Assembly: GCF_014696615.1 (NCBI RefSeq)
Contig: NZ_JACJQJ010000032.1
Location: 17,893 to 81,892 of the forward strand
DNA: 64,000 nt
Source of the DNA: Nostoc linckia FACHB-104
GTDB taxonomy: Bacteria; Cyanobacteriota; Cyanobacteriia; Cyanobacteriales; Nostocaceae
Direction of reading: 5' to 3'
Positions 19,600 through 28,161 of the stretch are shown piece after piece; the first letter of the stretch is position 1; each line of letters starts with the position of its first letter. The notes below the pieces were generated by a model. It did not search any database and had not been told where the DNA came from. It worked only from the letters and a program-made list of their open reading frames with translations. Both the position numbers and the translations under genes were made by a program.

Positions 19600-20442
19600 A
19601 TGTCTGAATATTTAGCTGGAAATAAGCCAACTAGAGAGCAACTTAATAAATGGATTGAGTATTTTCATACTAATGGCTTTCTGGTAATTGAGAATGTGTT
19701 AACGCCTGAAAAATGTGAACTTCTTAGAAATGATTTAGACACAGCACTCAAGCAGACTGAAGGTAACAATTATCATAAATCCAAAAAGATTATGAAGCGA
19801 ATGTTTGAGCATTCTCAGCATAATCTGAACCTTTTTGCTTTGGAACCAATTGTGACATTTGCAGAACATTTAATTGGTGAAGCAAATGGAATAGGCTATG
19901 CAATCAATGATGGGATTCCCAATGCAAATGTCATTCATGTAATTCACAACAACTCATTTAAAATTCCTTCACAAACTGACGGTTTAGCGAAAAATGCTTG
20001 GCATCAAGACGATACTCCACACATACTTTCCCTTGATGGTCAACCTTTAACTAATGTTCGTTTAAATGTTCTAGCATTTACTGTGAATTATTACCTCACA
20101 GATGTACTATCTGAAGAAAATGGGCCTACTCAGGTGATTCCCGGCTCTCATCTATTTGGTAAGTTCTGCAATGGTGATATTTCAGGATATGAAGACCAAA
20201 TTTATAGCTGCTTGGGTGCAATGGGTTCTGCCGTTTGCTTTAACAATCAAGTATGGCACAGAGGCTCTAAAAACTCTTCTGATATCACTCGCTATATTAC
20301 GCAGATTACCTACGCTAAAAGGCTAGTTGGTCATAAATATGCACCATTTATGAATTATCAAATGCCTAGCCACTGCTATGAAGGGACAGACGAAAGATTA
20401 AAACAACTTTTAGGATTTCTCCCTAATGGGGCTTACGGTTAA
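19600..20442 (+). CDS. Phytanoyl-CoA dioxygenase (PhyH)-family protein
   Basis: A 280-residue Fe(II)/2-oxoglutarate-dependent oxygenase-like protein. The iron ligands are visible as HQD in NAWHQDDTPH and the distal histidine in QVWHRGSKNSS, with the 2-oxoglutarate-binding arginine in DITRYITQITY. The N-terminal FHTNGFLVIENVLTPEKCEL is typical of PhyH. Substrate unknown; relatives act on small metabolites and natural products. The gene is divergent from an FAD oxidoreductase, which would suit a small oxidative pathway, but that is speculation. Confidence 0.87.
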   Translation: MSEYLAGNKPTREQLNKWIEYFHTNGFLVIENVLTPEKCELLRNDLDTALKQTEGNNYHKSKKIMKRMFEHSQHNLNLFALEPIVTFAEHLIGEANGIGYAINDGIPNANVIHVIHNNSFKIPSQTDGLAKNAWHQDDTPHILSLDGQPLTNVRLNVLAFTVNYYLTDVLSEENGPTQVIPGSHLFGKFCNGDISGYEDQIYSCLGAMGSAVCFNNQVWHRGSKNSSDITRYITQITYAKRLVGHKYAPFMNYQMPSHCYEGTDERLKQLLGFLPNGAYG

Positions 20443-20552
20443 TTTAATGAATGTGAGAAGATATTCTAAATTTATACTTATCTATCATCAGTCTAAATAT
20501 ATGAGGACTTACGCATCAAAAATATTTGAGGAATTATGGGCAAAGTTTATGA

Positions 20553-20915
20553 TTAACGCCGCCAATCATACATTAGTCTGCCATGACGATCGCGCACAAG
20601 TTCCCATTGTCCATAACGATATGCTTGTCCGCGATAACGTATAGAACGATAACCTCGTCTATAATGATGTTTTCGATGCCGCCGGCGTTGATAATATTTT
20701 CCACTATTTCGCTGTCTATGGTAACGTCTTTGAGTGCGTCGGTGAGCTAACAAAAGCTCTTCACTTTGCTCTCCTAATAATGTTGTTTGTGTGTCAATAC
20801 TCTGTTCATTCAACACATGATTGAGGGTAGTATCCTTAGCTTCAGCCAAAGTAGGCGGATAGATGAAGGCTAATAGTAGGACAACCATTGAGGATAGCTT
20901 TTGGAAACGGTTCAC
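20553..20915 (-). CDS. Small secreted, very basic protein, function unknown
   Basis: A 120-residue protein beginning with GTG. The N-terminus MNRFQKLSSMVVLLLAFIYP with PTLAEA following is a good signal peptide, with a likely cut after AEA. The mature part is strongly basic (RRTQRRYHRQRNSG, RRRHRKHHYRRGYRSI) and ends in GQWELVRDRHGRLMYDWRR, a short motif seen in cyanobacterial exported proteins as far as I recall. It could bind nucleic acid, polyphosphate or acidic polysaccharide in the periplasm; this is inference from charge. Its 3' end is 110 bp from the convergent PhyH gene. Confidence 0.6.
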   Translation of the reverse strand: MNRFQKLSSMVVLLLAFIYPPTLAEAKDTTLNHVLNEQSIDTQTTLLGEQSEELLLAHRRTQRRYHRQRNSGKYYQRRRHRKHHYRRGYRSIRYRGQAYRYGQWELVRDRHGRLMYDWRR

Positions 20916-21154
20916 GTTTTGCTTTTCCTAGTTTATTGGTAGTCATTTTATTTAATACTTAAGTTGAGTAAGTATATAGTTCAGAATTTACCAATTTGAT
21001 TAATGCAAACGTGATGAAAGTCACTAAATGAGGGTGTGTGCGTTACGGCTTAGGGACTTTCAACTAAAAAAATAGCAGAGGAAGCAGAAGAAGTAATTTG
21101 TATCAACAATTTCGTGAATTAGATGTGCATTAGCTTCAGTAATAAAATCATCTT
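20916..21154. other. Spacer carrying an interspersed repeat
   Basis: No gene. CTTAGGGACTTTCAACTAAA (from 21050) followed by AAAAATAGCAGAGGAAGCAG is a repeat that recurs in inverted orientation at 32076-32152, where it carries an extra 37-bp insert. Confidence 0.5.
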
Positions 21155-21186
21155 AAAAATAAAAAGCCTCAGCTTGGTAGCTGAGG
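21155..21186 (-). terminator. Intrinsic terminator of psb34
   Basis: On the minus strand CCTCAGCT (21186-21179) pairs with AGCTGAGG (21174-21167), followed by CTTTTTATTTTT. It lies about 55 bp after the psb34 stop codon. Confidence 0.85.
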
Positions 21187-21239
21187 TAATTAGGAGAAGC
21201 CCCTTCCGATGAGAAATAACTGTACCGAGGTAAAAAATC

Positions 21240-21410
21240 TTAGCTAACGCCCAAGGCAACTAAAAATAAAGTTGTAACTAATAAGGTACCAATTGCTGCT
21301 TGAAACTTGTAACGATTTTGCAACTCTTGGTTAGGATATTCAGCGTAATAAAGTTCGGGTTCTGTTGCGTAATTGTTAAGAATGCCGCTTTCGTTAATGG
21401 TAGTATACAT
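21240..21410 (-). CDS. psb34: Psb34, small photosystem II assembly protein (ssl1498 type)
   Basis: A 56-residue protein: MYTTINESGILNNYATEPEL, then a central YYAEYPNQELQNRYKF and one membrane helix, QAAIGTLLVTTLFLVALGVS. This matches my recollection of Psb34, a single-span Hlip-like protein that binds a photosystem II assembly intermediate in the thylakoid membrane and aids attachment of the CP47 module. The start at 21410 gives the conserved N-terminus. It has its own terminator. I rely on remembered family sequence, so the name should be confirmed by alignment. Confidence 0.82.
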   Translation of the reverse strand: MYTTINESGILNNYATEPELYYAEYPNQELQNRYKFQAAIGTLLVTTLFLVALGVS

Positions 21411-21827
21411 AGTTTTTTCTCTGCTTTGTTACTTTATGTAAATTAATTTAACTAAATTATTACGATTGGTCAATAAAACTTGACAATAAATAATAAATAG
21501 TTTCTATAACTTGAGCTTATCAGGCAGGCACAAGGCAATACATTTGAACTGCTTTGCAGACTTATATGGAAAGATGCCGTTAGTGCGATCGCATTCCTTA
21601 ATGTAGGATTCTACTGATAATTAAAAATTAATCGCGAACAATTATCACAATACAAACTTATTACCGAACCAAGATCAGAGACAAAATCGTTCACTTTATC
21701 TTTTACCGATGTATCTCCCGCCACTGAGTAAAAAAAATATCATTAAACCCTCATGAAAACTATGATAAAAAATCGGCAGATGCATGATAAGTTTTAAATC
21801 CATCGTCCTCGCTTAGAGCCTCGCACT
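21411..21827. other. Divergent promoter region between psb34 and the CyRepA1-type gene
   Basis: About 420 bp, AT-rich, with one GCGATCGC-like octamer near 21586. No gene. The right end contains the left arm of an inverted repeat that covers the next start codon (21776-21837). Confidence 0.4.
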
Positions 21828-21837
21828 ATGCATCTGC
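21776..21837 (+). promoter_or_regulatory. Inverted repeat overlapping the start codon of the CyRepA1-type gene
   Basis: GCAGATGCAT (21776-21785) is the exact reverse complement of ATGCATCTGC (21828-21837), whose first three bases are the start codon. In mRNA this 10-bp stem with a 42-base loop would hide the start codon; in DNA it could be an operator pair. No good ribosome binding site lies between the arms. Confidence 0.5.
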
Positions 21838-24800
21838 ACTATTTACACCCCCAACACCTTGAGGAATTAGTCAAGAGCAGTGGCATAAATTTACACATTG
21901 CGAAGCTGAATTTTTTGTCTCTTCAAGGGATCAACGCCTATGAGTACCTGTTGATTTCTGAGTTACTTCCCCGCACCAACACCGGGATGGTGAAAAACGC
22001 CTGGTTGCAACGTTACGCCCATATCACCGAAGGCGGTTGGTGGTGTTCGGGACTCGATCCGGTGAATAATTGGCAAATGATGGAATGGGGATGCTTTAAG
22101 CCAAACCAACCTCGGATAAATCAAAATGGTAAGGCTATCAAGTATGAACATCCCCCCAGTACGCCAACGCGGGTGTTTTGTCTGCGCGTGACACTTGATG
22201 TTTGGCAGCAAGTCGCCCAGCGTTACAATATCTCTCTACCCAACAATATTAGTATTGCTGCCAGTGGTGAAGCTGTGGGCTTTTGGCAATGGGTGATGGA
22301 ACAGAACATTCCCCTGATTATTTGCGAAGGGGCGAAGAAAGCAGCCACACTCTTAAGCCAAGGATACGCTGCGATCGCAATTCCGGGAATTACTAGCGGC
22401 TATCGGGTAGTCAAAGATGACTTTGGTAAAGTTACTCGTCGTCAGCTAATTCCTGACTTAGGAATTTTTACTCTCAAAAAACGTACCTTTTATATTTGCT
22501 TTGATTTTGAAACTAAACCCAAAACTATCGCCGCAGTTAATAACGCCATTTCTCAACTAGGTTTTTTATTTCAAGAAAAAAACTGCCCTGTAAAAGTTAT
22601 TGAACTACCAGGAGTAGAAAAAGGCGTTGATGAGTTTATTGTTGCTAAAGGTGCAAGTAGCTTTGATAAGGTTTATCGCCAAAGTGTTGATTTAGAAGTT
22701 TATCTAGCTTTAACTAAACCCCATACCGAGTTAACTATTCCGGCTGCAATTACTGTGAATTCCCCTTATTTAGGTGAAATTCCTTTTCCTACCTCTGGTT
22801 TAGTAGGGGTGAAATCAGCTAAGGGAACGGGTAAAACCACAGGCTTAAAAGCTGTTGTTCATCAAGCAAAAAATAGAAATCAACCTATTTTATTAATTAC
22901 CCATCGAATCCAACTGGGAAAATTTTTATGTGAAAAAATCGGCATTAACTGGGGCATTAATTACGGAGAATATAAAGAACAATTCCATCAATGCCCAATG
23001 ACGGCAGTTGCTTCAAGCCGGGAAACCCGTCCAACGCACTGCCTCCCCAATCCCCCATGCCCCATGCCAAAATCCTTTGGATTGTGCGTTGATTCTATTT
23101 GGAAGCTGAACCCAGAAGATTGGCAAGGAGCAATAGTAATTTTAGATGAAGTAGAGCAGTCTTTATGGCATCTACTCAATAGTAATACTTGTAAACAAAA
23201 ACGCGTCAAAATATTAAAGATATTCCAACAATTAATCGCTACGGTTTTAAGCACTGGTGGGTTAGTTATTGCCCAAGATGCAGATTTATCTGATGTTTCT
23301 CTAGAATATTTACAGGGATTAGCAGGAACTAAATTAACGCCTTGGATAGTTTTAAATCAATGGCAACCCGAACGCGGGTGGGATGTCACTTTTTATGATT
23401 CTCCTAACCCAACGCCGTTAATTCATCAATTGGAATTAGATTTAATTGCTGGACGGAAATGTTATGTAACTACCGATAGTAGAACTGGGCGTTACAGTTG
23501 TGAAACAATTGAACGGTATTTAAAAGAACGCTTAGAAAAATTACGCCGTCAATTTCCTAAAACTTTAGTCGTTAGCAGCCAAACTACAAATACACCAGGC
23601 CATGCGGCAGTTGATTTTGTAGCAGCGATTAATGAAAAAATTTCTGAATATGAGACGGTATTTGTTACCCCTAGTATTGGCACAGGAATTAGTATTGATG
23701 TGCAACATTTTGATAGAGTATATGGTATCTTTCAAGGCGTAATTCCTGATTCAGAGGCTCGACAAGCCTTAGCTAGAGTTAGAGATAATGTGCCGCGTGT
23801 GGTTTGGTGTGCCAAGCGGGGGATTGGTTTAATTGGTAGCGGTAGTACAAATTATCGTTTGCTTTCCTATTGGTATCAAGAGAACCAAAAAGATAATTTA
23901 GCTTTGCTCAGTCCTCTACATAAAATTGATGTTGATTTACCCTTAGTTTATGACCCCATTCATTTACGAACATGGGCGAAATTATCTGCTAGGGTAAATG
24001 CTTCCATTCGTCTTTATCGCCAATCTTTACAAGAAGGGTTAATTACAGATGGACACCAAATTTGGGCAAGAAGTAATGCCGTACACAATAATATTATTCG
24101 CGATTTACGCTTAGCATTTTTAGCAACAGATCCACAAGATTTAACCAATCGCAAGCGGTTGATTTTAGAGATTGTCAAAGTTCAAAAAGAATGGACAGAA
24201 AAACGGCAAAAATCTAAAGAGATTAAACGTAAAATTCGCGATATTAAGCAGCAAAATCAATTGTTAGCAGCCACATCTGTGGCTAATGCTAGGGATATTG
24301 ATTATGTTGAGTATGAGAATTTATTAGCTAAGCATTCCCTAACTCAAGATGAACGCAATGCCGTTGAGAAGTATGTTCTCAGGCAGAGGTATGGTATAGA
24401 AGTTACGCCAAATTTGAAGTTACAAGATGATAGAGGCTATTACGGACAACTGTTAACTCACTATTATTTAACCCACGAAAGCGAATATTTTCACATTCGC
24501 GATCGCCAGGAATGGCACCAACAATTATCATGGGGTGATGGGCAAGTTTTTCTACCAGATTTAAAGACTTATACGCTAAAAGTTGAGGCGATGAGAGCCT
24601 TAGGAATGGTAGATTTCCTGGCAGTAGGTAGAGAATTTACAGAAGATGAGCCAGATTTAATTCTGTTGAAAAATTTAGCCGTACAGAATAGTAAACATAT
24701 TAAGAGAGTACTGGGTATTAATTTAGGAAGCATTCCCGAACATATTTCGGGAATTAAAATACTCAGTCGGTTGTTAAATTTGTTGGGGTTAAAATTAAAA

Positions 24801-24974
24801 CGAGTGGATGCAGGTTATCAAATTGACTCAGAAACCCTTGATGATGGTAGGCAAAAAATATTTGCGATTTGGCATCGAAGGGATGAGTTAATGTTGACTC
24901 ATCTGCGAAATATTAGAGATGAGTCGGTTCATCCGCTATCGGAATGGCAACCAGTAGTAGCAATTCGGAATTAA
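21828..24974 (+). CDS. CyRepA1-type plasmid replication protein (DUF3854 plus helicase-like domain)
   Basis: A 1048-residue protein matching cyanobacterial CyRepA1 plasmid replication proteins. Residues about 100-260 form a DUF3854/TOPRIM-like part (LIICEGAKKAATLLSQGYAA, FDFETKPKT, PGVEKGVDEFIV). From about 325 comes a helicase-like ATPase with Walker A SAKGTGKTTG and Walker B VILDEVEQS, and later PSIGTGISIDVQ and SEARQALARVRDN typical of helicase motifs. The C-terminal 250 residues are helical. The surrounding genes are chromosomal housekeeping genes, so this is a chromosomal copy, perhaps from an integrated plasmid or mobile element. It carries an in-frame repeat insertion at 23003-23043. 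Confidence 0.8.
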   Translation: MHLHYLHPQHLEELVKSSGINLHIAKLNFLSLQGINAYEYLLISELLPRTNTGMVKNAWLQRYAHITEGGWWCSGLDPVNNWQMMEWGCFKPNQPRINQNGKAIKYEHPPSTPTRVFCLRVTLDVWQQVAQRYNISLPNNISIAASGEAVGFWQWVMEQNIPLIICEGAKKAATLLSQGYAAIAIPGITSGYRVVKDDFGKVTRRQLIPDLGIFTLKKRTFYICFDFETKPKTIAAVNNAISQLGFLFQEKNCPVKVIELPGVEKGVDEFIVAKGASSFDKVYRQSVDLEVYLALTKPHTELTIPAAITVNSPYLGEIPFPTSGLVGVKSAKGTGKTTGLKAVVHQAKNRNQPILLITHRIQLGKFLCEKIGINWGINYGEYKEQFHQCPMTAVASSRETRPTHCLPNPPCPMPKSFGLCVDSIWKLNPEDWQGAIVILDEVEQSLWHLLNSNTCKQKRVKILKIFQQLIATVLSTGGLVIAQDADLSDVSLEYLQGLAGTKLTPWIVLNQWQPERGWDVTFYDSPNPTPLIHQLELDLIAGRKCYVTTDSRTGRYSCETIERYLKERLEKLRRQFPKTLVVSSQTTNTPGHAAVDFVAAINEKISEYETVFVTPSIGTGISIDVQHFDRVYGIFQGVIPDSEARQALARVRDNVPRVVWCAKRGIGLIGSGSTNYRLLSYWYQENQKDNLALLSPLHKIDVDLPLVYDPIHLRTWAKLSARVNASIRLYRQSLQEGLITDGHQIWARSNAVHNNIIRDLRLAFLATDPQDLTNRKRLILEIVKVQKEWTEKRQKSKEIKRKIRDIKQQNQLLAATSVANARDIDYVEYENLLAKHSLTQDERNAVEKYVLRQRYGIEVTPNLKLQDDRGYYGQLLTHYYLTHESEYFHIRDRQEWHQQLSWGDGQVFLPDLKTYTLKVEAMRALGMVDFLAVGREFTEDEPDLILLKNLAVQNSKHIKRVLGINLGSIPEHISGIKILSRLLNLLGLKLKRVDAGYQIDSETLDDGRQKIFAIWHRRDELMLTHLRNIRDESVHPLSEWQPVVAIRN
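23003..23043. repeat. Palindromic interspersed repeat inside the CyRepA1-type coding sequence
   Basis: A 41-bp unit bounded by GGCAGT and ACTGCC, with an inner CGGGAAACCCG hairpin, followed by a CCCCATGCCCCATGCC run to about 23069. It is translated as TAVASSRETRPTHCLPNPPC and keeps the frame. Such units are normally intergenic in Nostocales. Confidence 0.7.
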
Positions 24975-24978
24975 TCAA

Positions 24979-25088
24979 GACTTACGCAACTGGCACAAAT
25001 ATTTTCGGGGTGTGGCAGTCAAAAATTGGACTTTGGACTTTTGACACTTGACAACCACTGCAAGAAAAATATGGCACTTGCGTAAGTC
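24979..25088. mobile_element. MITE-like element with 11-bp terminal inverted repeats
   Basis: GACTTACGCAA (24979-24989) and its exact reverse complement TTGCGTAAGTC (25078-25088) bound a 110-bp non-coding segment between convergent genes. A related AGGACTTACGCA occurs at 20504-20515. Size, ends and lack of coding fit a miniature inverted-repeat element; it may also work as a terminator hairpin. Confidence 0.5.
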
Positions 25089-25094
25089 CTAGTT

Positions 25095-26702
25095 TTAAGT
25101 TTGCAGTAATTCTCGATAATATTCCTCTGGTGTACTGGGTAAATAGCTTGTCATTTGCCAGGTTTGGTTACTTAACTTGTAACTTTGAGTAATGTTAATG
25201 CGGTTGAGGAAATCTAAATCGTGGGAAATTACCCACAGCGCGCCTTGATACTCATTGATACCTACTATCATTTGCTCAACGGTTTCAATATCTAAGTTAT
25301 TAGTCGGCTCATCGAGAATCAACAGGTCAATTTCCGAGATACTAATAATTGCGATCGCTAATCTGGCTAACTCTCCCCCACTCAATACTGATGCGCTCTT
25401 ATGAACGTCATCGTATTTAAATAAAAAGTGTCCTAGTTGTTGACGCAGCAATTGATAGCTGAGGCTGGGGTTCGCAGCTTGCATATTTTCTAAAATTGTC
25501 TGCTGACGGTTTACCAGTTCATAGGTTTGGTCGAGATATACGGCTTTCATGGCTGGTGCAAGTAAAATTTCACCCTCACCTAAAACTGCTTTTGGCTGTT
25601 CCATTCCCAGAATTGCTTTGGCGAGAGTCGATTTACCGGAACCATTCGCGCCGACAATTGCCAGGCGATCGCCTGTGGTAATATGCAGTTGGATGTTTTG
25701 TATCAGTAAGCGCTCTGATACCCAAAGATTGGCATCTTGAATATCAATCAGGTTGCGTCGTTTTTGAGCTTTTTCAGCTAATTGAATACTGGTTGCTTTT
25801 GTGGTTTTTATTTTAGTATCTGCCACGTTTTGCGTAGCTTTTGATACGGTAATTTCATGCTTCTTTTTGGCATTCCCAGAAGCAGCCTCGGCTTTGGTTT
25901 TAATCAATCCGGCTGAGGCGCGATCAACACTGCCATTGAGAAACTTAGCACGTCCTTGACGCTGAGATTGCGCGGCGCGTTGCTGTTCTTGCATTGCTGT
26001 AGTTTGCACGCGTTTGAGTTCTTTTCTGGCGACTTCATGCGATCGCACTGCGGCTGCTAACTCAATTTCTTTTTGTTGGCGGTATTCAGAAAAATTACCT
26101 CCATATACTTTTACCCCTTCAGGCGTTAGTTCCCAAGTAATTTCTGTCACCTGATCCAAAAATAAAGGCTTGTGGGAAACAATAATATATGCGCCAGAGA
26201 AATTTACTAAAAACTGCCTTAAATTTTCTAGTGCGAGTAGATCCATGTGATTCGTTGGTTCGTCTAGCAATAGTATGTTTGGTTGTTGAAATAAACCAAT
26301 TGCTAGAAATAGTTTTGTGAGTTCCCCACCACTCAAGTTATTCATTGATAAAGATAAGTCTATGGTGGTGTGGAATTGCGTTTGCAAGATTTCCTCAATC
26401 TGCCACCATTCATCAGATTTGGAACTTAAGAAATCGAGTACTGTATCTGCGGTAATCTCTTGCCTGATGGTGCTAATTTGGGGCAAATAGTAGACATTAC
26501 TCTTACACCATACAGAACCAGCGCTAGGCATAATTTGTCCTGCAAGTATTTTCAACAGAGTGGATTTTCCCACACCATTACTGCCAACTAAAGCAATGCG
26601 ATCGCCTGCAGCAATACTCACTTGAACTTTATTGAATAAAGTTCTGCTTGAGCCAAGTTGATAAGCTAAATTCTCAGCTAATAATATTGATTTTTTCTGC
26701 AT
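25095..26702 (-). CDS. ABC-F family ATPase (ribosome-associated type)
   Basis: A 535-residue soluble protein with two ABC domains and no membrane segments, as in the ABC-F family that acts on ribosomes in translation control or antibiotic protection. Domain 1 has Walker A VGSNGVGKST, signature LSGGELTKLFLA and Walker B LLLDEPTNHMD. A charged linker of about 100 residues follows (QRRNLIDIQ, KKKHEITVSKATQ). Domain 2 has GANGSGKSTLAK, LSGGELARLAIA and LILDEPTNNLD. The start is set at the ATG at 26702; a TTG three codons upstream is also possible. Whether it confers drug resistance cannot be told from the sequence. Confidence 0.88.
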   Translation of the reverse strand: MQKKSILLAENLAYQLGSSRTLFNKVQVSIAAGDRIALVGSNGVGKSTLLKILAGQIMPSAGSVWCKSNVYYLPQISTIRQEITADTVLDFLSSKSDEWWQIEEILQTQFHTTIDLSLSMNNLSGGELTKLFLAIGLFQQPNILLLDEPTNHMDLLALENLRQFLVNFSGAYIIVSHKPLFLDQVTEITWELTPEGVKVYGGNFSEYRQQKEIELAAAVRSHEVARKELKRVQTTAMQEQQRAAQSQRQGRAKFLNGSVDRASAGLIKTKAEAASGNAKKKHEITVSKATQNVADTKIKTTKATSIQLAEKAQKRRNLIDIQDANLWVSERLLIQNIQLHITTGDRLAIVGANGSGKSTLAKAILGMEQPKAVLGEGEILLAPAMKAVYLDQTYELVNRQQTILENMQAANPSLSYQLLRQQLGHFLFKYDDVHKSASVLSGGELARLAIAIISISEIDLLILDEPTNNLDIETVEQMIVGINEYQGALWVISHDLDFLNRINITQSYKLSNQTWQMTSYLPSTPEEYYRELLQT

Positions 26703-26711
26703 TCTTCTCAA

Positions 26712-27274
26712 ACCTCAATTCCCAAAGTTCCACCCGTTGATTAACAACAATTCTGGGTAGATGATTGGCAAAACAAATCTAGCCGTAGCAATCTCACGGC
26801 TGAATATATAGACGATAAATCAAAGTATTTTTAGAACATGATTATTCTGAAGTAACCTGTCAAACTGCTTGTGGTGATTATGTTTTGACATTTGTTGCGG
26901 GCTGGCAACAAGAGGCTGTTACTACTTCATTTTGGCTATCTCGCTAGCGATTTGTAGAGGGTTGATATTGAATACAGTCTAGCACTAATCAATTCCAGAA
27001 GCCTAAGAGGTTGTTTTAACAGTATTTGGCTGTGATTTGAGACACTTATTAATCCCTACTACCCCATTGAAAAAGGGTGGAAATAGAATTAGATTCCAGC
27101 ATTTTATCAGTGTGATGGCTTGACAAGCTTAATTTCTCAACTAAAATTTTGCCAAGATATGTAAATATACTGCTTTTTCCTGCAAGAATTTATTTAAGTG
27201 ACATTGGGTAGGCGTTTCAAAAGTAAAAAAGCTAAGTTAGATATTAGTGCTTTTGAATACTTTATCTAGCAAGT
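26712..27274. other. Divergent intergenic region, no gene seen
   Basis: About 560 bp between the ABC-F gene and the SH3-like gene. A/T-rich with no repeat of note and no coding frame that looks real. It should contain both promoters. Confidence 0.4.
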
Positions 27275-27991
27275 ATGACTAACAGTAAAGCTTTATATAT
27301 TTTATCAGATAAGTCTAAACGCAATTTATTGGCTTTTAACTCACCTGTGAAAAAGTATAAATTATTAGCAAAAATAGCTTTTGCATTCTTGAGTTTAGGG
27401 TTAGTTAATGTTACTCCTAGCCTGATTGCGAATGCAGCAACAGCAAACAAAGCACAAGTAAAAAAAGTGATTTGTCAATCAAAGAAACTGGGATATGAAG
27501 AAGCTTTATTTTTTTACCTAGCAAAACCACAACAAGAATTTGAGAGTGCAGGAGTCATCAATTTATACGAAGATGCAAGATTGGAAGTACTGGCAAAAGG
27601 TATTGAAAATTGGCTATATGTAAAAGTGATTGATTCTGAATCTCCGAAAGATAAATTTTTGGAAGGTTGGGTAAGTTCAGCAGCCCTTAAATGTAACGCT
27701 AAAATATCTGAAGTCAAACCAGCAATGTGCGAAGTAACTGGACTTGTGAAAGGACAGTTAAGTTTACGACGTACACCAGGTGGAAAAGTCGAAGCTGGTT
27801 TAGATAATGGTAACAACGTCACATTATTAATGCGTGATATATCAACCTTGAGTGCTACTACAACACCCTGGATTAAAGTACGCGTTATACCAGAATCGAA
27901 CCCTAAATTAGCAAATAAAGAAGGGTGGATTAATTCTGATTACGTTATGTGCTACAGCAATCAAAGCAATGACGCGATCAATTTTCCTTAA
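27275..27991 (+). CDS. Secreted protein with two SH3-like repeats, function unknown
   Basis: A 238-residue protein. Residues 28-55 form an internal hydrophobic segment ending in LIANAATA, a signal peptide with an extended basic N-region. The mature protein has two similar units, each ending in a GW motif and cysteine: EGWVSSAALKC and EGWINSDYVMC, with WLYVKVI and WIKVRVI strands before them. This pattern is that of bacterial SH3-like domains, which often bind cell-wall components. The cysteines (VICQSK, MCEVTG) could form disulfides in the periplasm. It stands alone. Confidence 0.75.
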   Translation: MTNSKALYILSDKSKRNLLAFNSPVKKYKLLAKIAFAFLSLGLVNVTPSLIANAATANKAQVKKVICQSKKLGYEEALFFYLAKPQQEFESAGVINLYEDARLEVLAKGIENWLYVKVIDSESPKDKFLEGWVSSAALKCNAKISEVKPAMCEVTGLVKGQLSLRRTPGGKVEAGLDNGNNVTLLMRDISTLSATTTPWIKVRVIPESNPKLANKEGWINSDYVMCYSNQSNDAINFP

Positions 27992-28041
27992 AGTTTATAG
28001 CTTGACTTTTTCTTAACGCGCCGTTTGTGATGTCATTGATA

Positions 28042-28069
28042 GTGCGTGATGCTTAAAGCAATCACGCAC
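28042..28069. terminator. Hairpin between convergent genes
   Basis: GTGCGTGAT (28042-28050) pairs with ATCACGCAC (28061-28069), with GCTT/AAGC extending the stem inside. There is no T-run, so it is likely a weak bidirectional terminator. Confidence 0.55.
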
Positions 28070-28161
28070 CAGACTGGCTGTATACTTTTAATTGTTATTA
28101 GGAATGGCTAGCAGGCTGTGACAATATTCTCAGATTTTCCTGCCAATCTCAACGGCGTAAA

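Noticed and set aside
20426..20644. 72-codon frame overlapping the PhyH gene end
   Set aside because: It overlaps PhyH and the basic secreted protein on the other strand and has no protein-like features.
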